Assembly (NCBI GenBank): GCA_026874595.1
Contig: CM049318.1
Location: 27,060,956-27,124,955 of the forward strand
DNA length: 64,000 nucleotides
Direction of reading: 5' to 3'
Origin: Sipunculus nudus
Taxonomy: Eukaryota > Annelida > Sipuncula > Golfingiida > Sipunculidae
The notes under the pieces were generated by a model that was not told the DNA's origin, did no database searches, and saw only the letters and a list, made by a program, of their open reading frames with translations. Made by a program: the position numbers and the translations under genes. Below are positions 10,715 through 20,866 of this stretch, in pieces; the first letter of the stretch is position 1, and each line of letters begins with the position of its first letter.

Positions 10715-13700
10715 TTAGCACTGAAATCTTGCTGGTTGCCTTATCTCGCGTCCATATCGAGTCTTCCTAGGAGTGGTTGTCTTGGGCATGACCTCTGTTT
10801 GGCTGTTGGTAGGGTCTCTGTCTAGTATAACTGTAGAACTGCTAGGTACTGCATTGACTGACTGACTGGACTGACTGTTACCAGTATCTATATTTGCTTT
10901 CTCAGGTGTCTTCACAGTCTCAGATGTAATCACAGTCTCTTTCTCAATATTAATATTGGCATCACTATTCTCACCCTGTTGACTCTGATCTTGCCTAATA
11001 AACTTTCTATTTCTTCTGTAATAACTCCCATCATCTGTTCCTACTATATATGTCCTTGGACCAATTTTCTCCATACATTTTCCTTTTTGCCATGAGTCTT
11101 TTGAATTAATTGGCTGTAATCTAACTGGTTCTCCTATCTGAAGTTCTGGTAATGCTTTTGCATGTTTATCATACTGTATTTTGGCTTTTTGTCTCTTGAC
11201 TTTTATTTGCTCTGGAACATCATCTACCACACTTGGTTTTAACAGTATTTCAGCTGTAGGCATGGTGGTCTTAATTCTACGTGACATTAATTTCTGTACA
11301 GGGCTATAGCCATTTTTGTCTGGTGTATTTCTCCATTCAAGTAACATCTGTTGCAAGTCTTGGTCATCTCTCTCTGCTTTCTTTACTAACGTCTTTGCTA
11401 TTTTAACAGCTGATTCACTTTTCCCATTACTCTGACTATGTCTGGGTGAACTTGTTATATGCTTAAATGACCATTCACGTTGAAATACTTGAAATTCTTC
11501 ACTGATGTAACAAGGTCCATTATCAGTAACCATATCAGCAATTCCGTGTCTAGCAAAATGAGCTTTAGTCTTTTCTATTACTGTTTTACTGGTTTGATCC
11601 TCCAGCTTATCCAGCTCAAAATAATCACTGTAATAATCAACAGTAACCAAATAGTGTTGACCTTTCCATGTAAACAAATCTTGTCCAACTTTAGACCATG
11701 GTAATCTGGGAATTTCATGAGTCATTAAAGGTTCTTTCTGCTGTTTAGCTAAGTATTCATTACAAATAGTACATGATTGAATCTTGTCTCTAATGTCTTG
11801 TGCCATCCCAGGCCAAAAGAGCACATCTCTAGCTCGTCGAATACACGCGTCTGAGCCTAAATGACTAGTATGAGCCCGAGCTATCATTTGTGGTCTTAGT
11901 ACTTTAGGTATTATCACTTTCATTCCTTTGTACAGTACACCATCCTGTACTATCAGTTCATCCCTAAAGTTCCAGAACTCTTTGATACATTCAGGAACCT
12001 CTTCCCGCGATTCAGGCCATCCTGTGTACACTGTTGAGGCTAATGTCTGTAGTACTGCATCAGCCTGAGTACCAGCCTGTATCTGCTGATGGGTTCCTTC
12101 TTTAAGTCTCATGTAATCCATCTGGTTGACAGAACTAATATCTTGGTAGAGTTTATCTTCTTGGTTAGCACTAAATATGTAGTATCTAGGCACACTTTCT
12201 TTGACACTGATACCTGGCAAAAAAGCTCTAGACAACATATCTGAAATATACATCTTATTCCCAGGCACATAATGATATTCCAAGTTGTACTTTTGTAGTC
12301 TTAACAACATGCGTTGTAGTCGCTTAGGTGCTTGATGTATGGATTTCTTTGCTATTGAAACTAACGGCTTATGATCGGTTTCTACACTGATAATGTCTTT
12401 CCCATGAAGATACTGATCGAATTTCTCACAAGCAAATACTATTCCAAGACATTCTTTTTCTATCTGTGCATATCCTTGCTCAGTTAGAGAAAGAGCGCGT
12501 GAGGCAAACGCAACTGGTTGACCTTTTTGCATCAAGGTAGCTCCTAGTCCCTTTTCAGATGCGTCACTCTGAACTGTGACCTCCAAGTTAACGTCATAAT
12601 ATCTAAGCACTGGGGCTTCAGTCATAAGATGTAAAATAGTCTGGTAAGCTTCCTCCTGCTGGGACTGCCAGTCCCATTCCACACCTTGTAAAGTCAACTT
12701 TCTCAGTGGTTCTGTAACATCTGAAATCCGAGGCAAGTATCTTGACAAATAGTTTACACTACCCAAAAAGCGTTGTACTGCCTTGACATTTGTTGGTTTA
12801 GGCATGTTTATTAGCGCTTCCACCTTTGCAGGGTCTGGCTTGATGCCATCTTTTGTCAACAAATGTCCCACATATGGCACTTCAGGCAACTTGAACCTTG
12901 ATTCAAATTTCTGTCTGTTAAATTTGAGGTTTACTTTCTGAGCTCTCTCTAATACTGCTCTCAAGTTTTTATCATGGTTAGCGGCTGCTTCAGCTTCCGT
13001 TTCACCTGATCCATAACAAATGATGTCATCAGCAATAACATCTACTCCCTCAATTCCTTCTAACGCTTCCTTTTGTCTCCGCTGGTACTCCTCTGGAGCT
13101 GACGAGATCCCTTGCGGACATCGCAGATATCGGTATCGGCCAAAAGGAGTCCAAAATGTAGTTAAGAAACTACTCTCTTCACTCAATTTTATTTGGTGAA
13201 ATCCTTCTCTGGCGTCCAATACTGTAAACACTTTGGCCTTTGCCAGTTTGGGTAAGACTTCGTCCACTGTAGGCATTTGATATTTTGGCCTTCTAATGGC
13301 TTTATTCAAATCCTTCGGATCAATGCATATTCTCAACTTTTGACCCTTTTGTACTGCCACTAAACTACTTATCCAGTCCGTAGGCTCTGTGACTTTACAG
13401 ATAATCCCTTGAGCCTCCATATCATTTAACTTATTCAATAACTTGTCTTTTAGAGGCACCGGTACTCTACGCGGCACATGCTGCACTGGTTTAACACTTG
13501 AATCTATTTCTATATGATATTCACCTGGCAGACATCCCAGTCCACTAAAGACATCACAATATTCACTTAGTACCTGTTCCTTAGTGAGAGGCTCCTCAGC
13601 TTCAAGTACATGAATGTTATTATCCTTTACTGTTATCCATCCATTCTGCACACAAGTGTGGCCATCAATGATTGGCCATGGCGCATTTTTCAAGATATCA

Positions 13701-14860
13701 AATGTTATGGGCATCTGTGGTCCTTCACCATAACTCACAATAAGTGTGTACGTTCCCAATGGAGTAACCACACTACCATCATAAAGCCGTATTCTACCTT
13801 TTACAGGCTGTAGCTCAATGTCTTCACACTGTAAAATGTCCTTTAATGTTGCATATGACATAGCACTACAAGTAGCTCCAGTATCCAACTGCACTTGTTT
13901 AACAATATCATCAACTCCTTGAAATGTAAGCGGTAGCATAAATCTGCTTTTTTGATTCTGTTTATTCACTGCTCCAATACGCCGAACTACAAATGCATCC
14001 TCATCCGACTGCTCAATGTCCATACTATGAACTTTGTTTTTGATTTTTTGTGTACTTGTTTTCATCTTACACACAACAGCGAAATGGTTTTGTTTCCCAC
14101 ATTTTTTGCAATTTTTACCATAAGCCGGACATTTCCCCTTCACATGCTTTGTTCCACAATATTTACATTCTGCCTGATGCATATGTCCTAGAGTCTTTTT
14201 ACAAGATTTTGAATTTTTTCCTTGCCTACCAGTCTTGCGCTGCACTCCATGAATCTGTTCAACAAGTCCTGACTTGGTACTAGTCATCTGACTTTTATGT
14301 ATCTTGGACAGTTCGCTAGCTCTGAGCATTTCTACACACTGATTTAGATCAGGGACAGGACGTGCCCTCAGTAATCTATCACGACTGGCTGTATCCAGTG
14401 TTCCCATTACTAGCCTGTCTCTAATCAAACTGTTTGTCAGGGTTTCATATTCACAAGATTCTGCTAACTGGCGTAGTCTGACTACATACTGATCCACTGT
14501 TTCATGTTCAGTTTGATTTGCAGTGTTGAACTTATATCTCTCAAACAACACATTTTTCTGTGGCAAGAAATGTTCCCTTAATTTCCTAGTAATAATCAAT
14601 GGGTCCTTCTTATCCTCTGCTGTTATACTGGGCAAACTGTTCATAAGTTTTAAGCATGCTGGTCCCATAATAGAACATAATGTAGCAGCAACCTGATATC
14701 TCCCTGATGGATTATCTGTTCCATCTGGTTTTACAAATTTCTGATCAAGTTCTGTTGCTACAATATAGTAATTCCAAGCTGTCTCAAACTGTTTCCAATT
14801 CTCAGTGACATCGCCGTTTAGTGACATAGGGCTCGGCGGGGGTATCTGATAGGCGGCCAT
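10715..14860 (-). CDS. Gag-Pol polyprotein of Ty3/Gypsy retrotransposon, 1,381 aa
   Basis: Single uninterrupted gag-pol frame. I place the start at the ATG at 14,860 (MAAYQIPPPS, in a good GATATCATGGCC context); the frame is open ten codons further up but only from TTG. Gag region about residues 1-220, then two zinc knuckles, C-x2-C-x3-H-x4-C from about 232 and C-x2-C-x4-H-x4-C from about 251. Protease DTGA near 326. Reverse transcriptase with VLDAREGFHQI near 547 and catalytic IADDII near 609-614. RNase H with SDAS near 765 and TDHKPL near 828. Integrase zinc finger H997, H1000, C1030, C1033 and a D,D-35-E triad at D1061, D1113 and E1149. No envelope gene. Gag and pol share one frame, so no frameshift signal is needed. 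All catalytic motifs look intact. Confidence 0.95.
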   Translation of the reverse strand: MAAYQIPPPSPMSLNGDVTENWKQFETAWNYYIVATELDQKFVKPDGTDNPSGRYQVAATLCSIMGPACLKLMNSLPSITAEDKKDPLIITRKLREHFLPQKNVLFERYKFNTANQTEHETVDQYVVRLRQLAESCEYETLTNSLIRDRLVMGTLDTASRDRLLRARPVPDLNQCVEMLRASELSKIHKSQMTSTKSGLVEQIHGVQRKTGRQGKNSKSCKKTLGHMHQAECKYCGTKHVKGKCPAYGKNCKKCGKQNHFAVVCKMKTSTQKIKNKVHSMDIEQSDEDAFVVRRIGAVNKQNQKSRFMLPLTFQGVDDIVKQVQLDTGATCSAMSYATLKDILQCEDIELQPVKGRIRLYDGSVVTPLGTYTLIVSYGEGPQMPITFDILKNAPWPIIDGHTCVQNGWITVKDNNIHVLEAEEPLTKEQVLSEYCDVFSGLGCLPGEYHIEIDSSVKPVQHVPRRVPVPLKDKLLNKLNDMEAQGIICKVTEPTDWISSLVAVQKGQKLRICIDPKDLNKAIRRPKYQMPTVDEVLPKLAKAKVFTVLDAREGFHQIKLSEESSFLTTFWTPFGRYRYLRCPQGISSAPEEYQRRQKEALEGIEGVDVIADDIICYGSGETEAEAAANHDKNLRAVLERAQKVNLKFNRQKFESRFKLPEVPYVGHLLTKDGIKPDPAKVEALINMPKPTNVKAVQRFLGSVNYLSRYLPRISDVTEPLRKLTLQGVEWDWQSQQEEAYQTILHLMTEAPVLRYYDVNLEVTVQSDASEKGLGATLMQKGQPVAFASRALSLTEQGYAQIEKECLGIVFACEKFDQYLHGKDIISVETDHKPLVSIAKKSIHQAPKRLQRMLLRLQKYNLEYHYVPGNKMYISDMLSRAFLPGISVKESVPRYYIFSANQEDKLYQDISSVNQMDYMRLKEGTHQQIQAGTQADAVLQTLASTVYTGWPESREEVPECIKEFWNFRDELIVQDGVLYKGMKVIIPKVLRPQMIARAHTSHLGSDACIRRARDVLFWPGMAQDIRDKIQSCTICNEYLAKQQKEPLMTHEIPRLPWSKVGQDLFTWKGQHYLVTVDYYSDYFELDKLEDQTSKTVIEKTKAHFARHGIADMVTDNGPCYISEEFQVFQREWSFKHITSSPRHSQSNGKSESAVKIAKTLVKKAERDDQDLQQMLLEWRNTPDKNGYSPVQKLMSRRIKTTMPTAEILLKPSVVDDVPEQIKVKRQKAKIQYDKHAKALPELQIGEPVRLQPINSKDSWQKGKCMEKIGPRTYIVGTDDGSYYRRNRKFIRQDQSQQGENSDANINIEKETVITSETVKTPEKANIDTGNSQSSQSVNAVPSSSTVILDRDPTNSQTEVMPKTTTPRKTRYGREIRQPARFQC

Positions 14861-15259
14861 GATATCTATATAGGTATAGGAATCTGACAAAACAACTGAC
14901 GAGTGACGTTAAATCTGACAGTGACAGTTCTAACAGCAAAGTTCCGAGACGTCAGCTTTATAAATTATATGTCAACACAAGTGAATGTACTCACGTATAC
15001 CACGTCACAAACAATCCTTGGTATGATCCTTCCACAGTTTCAAAGTGGCATATCAAGAAAATAATTAAAGTTCACAACACAAAACTTCCGACATTCACAC
15101 AAAATCAAATATGGCGCCGTTTTTGTAGCACGTGACGAGGCGAGCTTTCCATTCCGTCCGCGAAACCTGCGGTTCCGTCGGTCACTTTCCAAGTTTCCTA
15201 CATCCCGTTAGACAAATGTTTCTGGACAAAACCTTGTCCAAACTGTTCCTGGCGTGCGG

Positions 15260-15277
15260 CTGCCCATTCTGACACCA
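15260..15277 (-). other. Primer-binding site, tRNA-Leu-like
   Basis: On the element strand TGGTGTCAGAATGGGCAG directly follows the 5' LTR. TGGTGTCAG matches the complement of the CCA-tailed 3' end of metazoan tRNA-Leu (…CTGACACCA). The exact isoacceptor is not certain. Confidence 0.75.
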
Positions 15278-15470
15278 TGTTTGTCGGATGTTTTCCCAGG
15301 CACGCGACACAATCGCTCCTAAACGAGGAGGCTAACAGTTAACACGTTTAATGGCTGCCATGTTCGTCACACACACATGATACACGTAATTGCCACAAGG
15401 GGGCGCAACAATAACTGGTAACATAATACTCCCGTAGCCCGCATTAATAGTAAACATACGTCCCGTAACA
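15278..15470 (-). repeat. 5' LTR (193 bp)
   Basis: Same sequence as the 3' LTR. It is followed on the plus strand by the second GTGAG of the target duplication. Confidence 0.95.
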
Positions 15471-15496
15471 GTGAGTTTTGCCTCTCTGCATGTTAA

Positions 15497-15796
15497 TCAT
15501 TGAAAACATATCATATAAAGTGTGTCACCATCGTCCATTTTGTTTTGTAGATATTTGTTTAAGTACCCGTTGTTTTCCTTGATATGTTTACCTTGATATG
15601 TCCGTGTGATTACGACATGGGTGAGAGGCAAGAAAAATTCTTGCAGCCTTTTTGCCTTCTCAAGGGTGGCAGTACCCCTGACTTCCCAAATACATTTCCT
15701 ATGTCTTTGACTGCTCCACACGTTCTCCAAAACTGCAACTTCACATGCCGTTCTCATCAGTTCAGTCTTATAGTTCATTCTGGTTTCCTCGTGCAC
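15497..15796 (-). other. Open frame of unknown status, TACEVAVLEN type
   Basis: A 99-codon minus-strand frame, first ATG at 15,778. It includes ELMRTACEVAVLEN and, after a stretch altered by indels, TATLEKAKRLQEFFLPL. The paralogous frame at 35,273-35,503 reads TACEVAVLENTCGAVKDIGN and SATLEKAKRLHEFFLPL. Relative to that copy, this one has a 2-base loss and an 8-base gain that together restore the frame. It may be a gene or mobile-element fragment, or a frame open by chance. No domain recognised. Confidence 0.3.
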
Positions 15797-15996
15797 GACG
15801 TGTGTTATACAGTACAGCTCCTGATGTTAATACTTATCGTAAATTATATGTTGGATCGAAGTGCTTTGAGTATATGTGGATTGTAGTTGTTATAACATAT
15901 ATAAATTGATCTTTTTATGCAATTTTCAGTAACACAGACATTCTTCAGGGATGATTGCTTTTTGCAAGATTTATGCATGACTAAAACTGCCAGCAA

Positions 15997-16179
15997 TCAG
16001 TACATAAATAATAAGACTTCGTGTACTTTGAAATGAAGATCATCCGCATTATTTGTCGGACCCTTAGCATTTTCTTCTGGAACTCTCAAATGGTTTCGGA
16101 AGGTGTTACTGAATATAAAAGTTAATCTGCCTGGACGTGGATGTGACATGTGATGCCATACAAACATCACCTTGAACAT
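15997..16179 (-). other. Short conserved frame, FVWHHMSHPRPG type
   Basis: This minus-strand frame of 60 codons carries FVWHH, SHPRPG and NNADDLHFKVHEVL. The duplicate at 35,738-35,941 is open too but has a 26-bp internal tandem duplication that lengthens it. I see no splice signals or domains. It may be a decayed element. Confidence 0.25.
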
Positions 16180-16678
16180 CTATCCGCGGGTCATCTTATC
16201 AAGGAAAGCTCAAAGATAATTTCATGTTCCACGCATTTGTTTTTCTTTTCTTCGATCAAAGTTTAGAATTTAGCCCATAGGATAGGCAACCCGCTGAAAA
16301 AAAATATTACTTTATGCAACATGAAGAAAAAGAATTATATCAATTGATTTGAAATGTAACGGTGACTGAGGTTCTTTGTTGCCATTTGGTATTAATGTTC
16401 CGTTCCAGTGACAAAATTTCATGACCAAATCAAGTGCTGGAGTTCTGCTACGGATCCTGCCAGAAAAAGGGTACTGACCTAGCTGGTGCAAGCATATCTA
16501 ACAGCATCTGTTGCCAGAAGGCCTGATCTTGGGTAAGCAATTTTGAAAGTCTGATGTTCCTGGAGCTGTTCAGTGTCATTTGTTTTATAATTTTAGTATG
16601 ACTGTCTCGTAATGTTTTTTCCCTTTAGAATCTTGTCCACTCGATTAGCATTCATATTTCATCCCATGTTCTAGGTAG

Positions 16679-16828
16679 TCACGTCACAGAAATCAAAGCT
16701 TTTCTTTGCAGTATATGCTCTTGGACTTCTTCAGGAGCCGCGCTTTCAATTTCCGCATCAGTATAATCTATTGCTTCATCAGTATCATCTTTTGCCTCAT
16801 CAGTATCATCTGTTTCCTCATCAGATAA
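16679..16828 (-). other. Acidic frame with heptapeptide repeats
   Basis: This minus-strand open stretch of 49 codons starts after a stop, with a possible acceptor GATGAG|GAA. It has three 21-bp units coding DEETDDT, DEAKDDT and DEAIDYT, followed by DAEIESAAPEEVQEHILQRK. The duplicate near 36.5-36.7 kb has lost a repeat unit and gained a TAA. It lies on the coding strand between the 60-nt exon array and the terminal-exon candidate, so it could be a lost or optional exon, but its splice signals are weak. Confidence 0.3.
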
Positions 16829-17300
16829 TTAATACATCTTTACATTTTGGGTAATGCAAGGAATATTTGATACACCATTCAATATACAATGACTGTGAAA
16901 TAAATTGATTTGTCCAAATAATGCAGTCTCATTAACTGCCTGTAGAAGAAAAGCTGTGTCAAAACTAAGTGTAAAAGTATTAGTGTGGATTTGACTGACC
17001 TCATTGCAAGCTCTATACCACCTTTGGAATATTTGATGAAACTGAAACACACTTTACACTCTATCTACGTTAAACTCCATTTGTAGTGTATAGTGTGCAT
17101 AGTTTTGTCACTTGTCTGATTAGCTCTTTTTCACGAAGTGTCATTCTTATTGTTTGGCTTTTATTCCTATCGGACTGTCCTGATTTCTTCCTGCGTTTCA
17201 CTGGATGTTTGTCCTGTGTGCTGGGTTTTCCTTATATTGTCTTATAGTTGCTTCCTTTGCTTTACAGAATAATTGCCTTCTGTTGTTTTCATCTTCAGAT

Positions 17301-17301
<1 letters not shown>

Positions 17302-17350
<49 letters not shown>
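17302..17350. repeat. (TA)n microsatellite
   Basis: An uninterrupted TA run, matched by a longer run at 37,122-37,178 in the duplicate block. Confidence 0.9.
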
Positions 17351-17351
<1 letters not shown>

Positions 17352-18107
17352 ACTCGCTCTGACGAAGGCTACAGGAGTAGCTGAAAATTTAGCAACAATC
17401 TGTACATGTTATCCAAATAATATGATTGTTTGAAATGTTGGCGTTGATGTTTCTCTTCTTTTTATGTTCATTGACTATATATATATATAACTGATAACAG
17501 CTCTTGTAGATTAACTGAAGAATTGCCTTGTCGGATAGGGGTTTTCTCATAAATGTTTTCATATAAATGCTACTAGCATTTGCCTTGCAGACATTTCGTG
17601 CATTTAGAGTAAAACTTTGTTGTAAGTACTAATAACTCGCGATTTTACAGCCAGTATTTGTATCATTTTTTCAAACTTTGTCGAAATTATTCTCAAATTT
17701 TATGCGTTACGTCTGTGGGTATAATAAAGCGCCCGATCGGGGAGTTTGTTTTACCGGATGGTCGTCCGTGTCCGCACTTATTTTAGCTTAATCTCCAATA
17801 TAAAAAATCTCTCGTATAGCAATATTGCATCATACTAATTCTACATAGATTTCTGAAATTTTAGCCATAAAACTAAGTCAGACAGCTTGCATATCAATGC
17901 TACTAGCTTTATTTTTTCATCAAAAATAGACTTAAACATGCATTATACATCTGTTTGAGTAATAGTAACCATTTTGACTTAATCTGTCAAGGTCGAGTCA
18001 CTGTAGACTTTGGACATCATTCGTTTGTTAGCGCAAAAGTTAGAATCTTCTGATGCAACATCCAGGGAGGTCTTGGAAACCTTAAGAACTATAAACCAGT
18101 GAGTTTA

Positions 18108-18319
18108 TGGGCACGTTCTCTTCGAAAGCTGAAGATTTGTTACTGTTAAGTGGCTGCTTTGCGAGCCAGGATCTCTTTTGTGCATCCCATTTAGAAAGAA
18201 TAGGTCACTGACCATCAGTAGGAACATCAGAAAAAGAGTAATAATTCGGGATTAAAAATTATACTTACAGGAACATCTTTTGGCACATTTTGGATCCATC
18301 TGGATATTCTTGTCTTATT
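18108..18319 (-). repeat. 335-bp exon unit interrupted by a solo LTR (copy 1)
   Basis: This is the outermost unit of the 335-bp family. It starts GAGTTTATGGGCACGTTCTC and its donor (ACTTAC on the plus strand) is intact. The 60-nt exon is split after about 50 bases by the solo LTR, so this exon cannot be spliced normally. Confidence 0.8.
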
Positions 18320-19011
18320 TGATACAATGTGGGGTTGGGGATGTCCCCACCTGTATCACATACGGTGGCTGATGCGCGTGGCAGACAATGTTCCAAGACC
18401 AGTTTGATGATAGAAGTCTTTATTCACTAGCAAGCGGTCTAGGACAGCCTCTCTCTCTGAGAGAGCCTCCTAGCCTCCCTGACTCTCTGTGCGCACTACA
18501 GATAGTTTTGTTACAGGGCTTTCACGTGACATATGAGACGTACATATCCATATTTCTGCATTTTGTGATAAAAGCTTAACCTGATTGGATGACTCAAAGT
18601 AGGTCACAATTACAACAGAGTTATAAGTGTTCTTCCTAACTTTCGTGAGATCTGATTGGACAAAAGTGCAATGGAAAATCCCAAGTCTGACCTGACATAC
18701 ATCCAGTTATTGACTGACCTGCAGTGCTATTTCCAAACTCATATAAACATAATCTGCCTGCCTCATCATAGATACCAATTTAGAGCTAATTTTTGAGAGT
18801 ACATTTAGGCTCTACAAACATACTGAATTACCATTAGACCCTTGGTTGTCTGATGAACCATTAATAATTCTTTGGCTCTGTCTGAATATCAGAACAGACT
18901 GAAACCTTAATTGATCTTTGTTGTTTCTGAATAATTTTAGATTTTTAAATATTGAAATATTCCTTTAAATATATGTCAAGTCACATATACACCCTTTCTT
19001 ACTCCATAACA
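18320..19011 (-). mobile_element. Solo LTR, 692 bp, inserted in a microexon (copy 1)
   Basis: The ends are TGATACAATG...CCATAACA (TG...CA), and TTAT flanks it on both sides, matching the target GTCTTATATCC of intact units. An AATAAA sits near one end on the minus strand, which suggests minus orientation. The duplicate at 38,008-38,699 has the same length. Internal retroelement genes are absent, as expected after LTR-LTR recombination. It is unrelated to the 193-bp LTR of the complete element. Confidence 0.75.
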
Positions 19012-19136
19012 TTATATCCAGTGAACTTGAAAAAAGAATACCATTTATTTATTCGGATTAATCCATGTTAGAAAAATTAATAAATTTATTATTTTATTTA
19101 TAAACTTATAAAAGTAATATACAGTTGTAATCAGAG

Positions 19137-19302
19137 TTTATGGGCACGTTCTCTTCGAAAGCTTAATAATCTTGTCTTATATCCAGTGGACTGCAAAAAA
19201 GGATAGCATTTATTTATTCGTATTAATCCATGTTAGAAAAATTAATTAAATTATTATTTTATTTATAAACATAAAAGTAATTTGGAGTTGTAATCCGAGT
19301 TT
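19137..19302 (-). repeat. 335-bp unit with internal deletion
   Basis: This unit starts like the others but jumps from GAAAGCT to TAATAATCTTGTC, deleting the donor and most of the 60-nt exon. The same deletion is present at 38,823-38,990, so it predates the block duplication. Confidence 0.8.
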
Positions 19303-19466
19303 ATGGGCACGTTCTCTTCGAAAGCTGAAGATTTGTTACTGTTAAGTGGCTGCTTTGCGAGCCAGGATCTCTTATGTGCATCCCATTTAGAAAGAATAGG
19401 TCGTCTGACCATCAGTAGGAACATCAGTAAAAAGAGTAATAATTTGGGATTAAAAATTATACTTAC

Positions 19467-19526
19467 AGGAATATCTTTTGGTACATTTTGGATCCATCTG
19501 GATATTCTTGTCTTATATCGAGTGAA
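19467..19526 (-). CDS. 60-nt microexon, array 1 unit 1
   Basis: Codes FTRYKTRISRWIQNVPKDIP, with G3 replaced by R. Canonical acceptor TTTTTCAG and donor GTAAGTATAA. Confidence 0.65.
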
Positions 19527-19802
19527 CTGAAAAAGAATAGCATTTATTTATTCGTATTAATCTTAGTTAGAAAAATTAATAAAATTATTATTTTTTTTAT
19601 AAACTTATAAAAGTAATTTGCAGTTGTAATCCGAGTTTATGGGCACGTTCTCTTCGAAAGCTGAAGATTTGTTACTGTTAAGTGGCTGCTTTGCGAGCCA
19701 GGATCTCTTATGTGCATCCCATTTAGAAAGAATAGGTCGTCTGACCATCAGTAGGAACATCTGTAAGAAGAGTAATAATTCGGGATTAAAAATTATACTT
19801 AA

Positions 19803-19862
19803 AGGAATATCTTTTGGTACATTTTGGATCCATCTGGATATTCTTGTCTTATATCCAGTGAA
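19803..19862 (-). pseudogene. 60-nt microexon with lost donor, array 1 unit 2
   Basis: The coding text is the consensus FTGYKTRISRWIQNVPKDIP, but the donor GT has become TT (plus strand ACTTAA instead of ACTTAC at 19,797-19,802). It should be skipped or retained abnormally. Confidence 0.6.
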
Positions 19863-20137
19863 CTGAAAAAGAATAGCATTTATTTATTCGTATTAATCTT
19901 AGTTAGAAAAATTAATAAAATTATTATTTTTTTATAAACTTATAAAAGTAATTTGCAGTTGTAATCCGAGTTTATGGGCACGTTCTCTTCGAAAGCTGAA
20001 GATTTGTTACTGTTAAGTGGCTGCTTTGCGAGCCAGGATCTCTTATGTGCATCCCATTTAGAAAGAATAGGTCGTCTGACCATCAGTAGGAACATCTGTA
20101 AGAAGAGTAATAATTCGGGATTAAAAATTATACTTAC

Positions 20138-20197
20138 AGGAATATCGTTTGGTACATTTTGGATCCATCTGGATATTCTTGTCTTATATCCAGTGAA
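20138..20197 (-). CDS. 60-nt microexon, array 1 unit 3
   Basis: Codes the consensus with K17 replaced by N (...NVPNDIP). Splice sites canonical. Confidence 0.65.
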
Positions 20198-20472
20198 CTG
20201 AAAAAGAATAGCATTTATTTATTCGTATTAATGTTAGTTAGAAAAATTAATAAAATTATTATTTTTTTATAAACTTATAAAAGTAATTTGCAGTTGTAAT
20301 CCGAGTTTATGGGCACGTTCTCTTCGAAAGCTGAAGATTTGTTACTGTTAAGTGGCTGCTTTGCGAGCCAGGATCTCTTTTGTGCATCCCATTTAGAAAG
20401 AATAGGTCGTCTGACCATCAGTAGGAACATCTGTAAGAAGAGTAATAATTCGGGATTAAAAATTATACTTAC

Positions 20473-20532
20473 AGGAACATCTTTTGGCACATTTTGGATC
20501 CATCTGGATATTCTTGTCTTATATCCAGTGAA
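20473..20532 (-). CDS. 60-nt microexon, array 1 unit 4
   Basis: Codes FTGYKTRISRWIQNVPKDVP, with valine at position 19. Splice sites canonical. Confidence 0.65.
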
Positions 20533-20806
20533 CTGAAAAAGAATAGCATTTAATTATTCGTATTAATCTTAGTTAGAAAAATAAACAAAATTATTATTTT
20601 TTATAAACTTATAAAAGTAATTTGCAGTTGTAATCCGAGTTCATGGGCACGTTCTCTTCGAAAGCTGAAGATTTGTTACTGTTAAGTGGCTGCTTTGCGA
20701 ACCAGGATCTCTTATGTGCATCCCATTTAGAAAGAATAGGTCGTCTGACCATCAGTAGGAACATCTGTAAGAAGAGTAATAATTCGGGATTAAAAATTAT
20801 ACTTAC

Positions 20807-20866
20807 AGGAATATCGTTTGGTACATTTTGGATCCATCTGGATATTCTTGTCTTATATCCAGTGAA
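20807..20866 (-). CDS. 60-nt microexon, array 1 unit 5
   Basis: Codes ...NVPNDIP, like unit 3. Splice sites canonical. Confidence 0.65.

Larger units (their letters stand above)
10136..15470 (-). mobile_element. Complete Ty3/Gypsy-type LTR retrotransposon, 5,335 bp
   Basis: Two 193-bp LTRs that look identical to me base for base (10,136-10,328 and 15,278-15,470), TG...CA ends and a 5-bp GTGAG target duplication frame a single gag-pol ORF on the minus strand. The primer-binding site and polypurine tract are in place. The order protease, reverse transcriptase, RNase H, integrase is that of Ty3/Gypsy (Metaviridae) elements. The intact ORF and matching LTRs point to a very recent insertion, probably still competent or recently so. 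It lies inside segmental duplication copy 1 and is missing from copy 2. Confidence 0.95.
7894..19302. repeat. Segmental duplication block A, copy 1
   Basis: From ATATTTCAACGATGACTGCTT at 7,894 onward, the sequence matches 33,246 onward with many small differences. The shared order is (CT)n(TA)n, 45-nt exon, 146-bp satellite, terminal-exon candidate, flanking ORFs, (TA)n, solo LTR and start of the 60-nt exon array. Copy 1 additionally holds the LTR retrotransposon at 10,136-15,470, which is absent from copy 2, and two more satellite units. The duplication therefore predates the retrotransposon. Confidence 0.85.

Noticed and set aside
11480-14283. Plus-strand ORFs within the retrotransposon
   Set aside because: Shadows of the intact gag-pol frame on the opposite strand.
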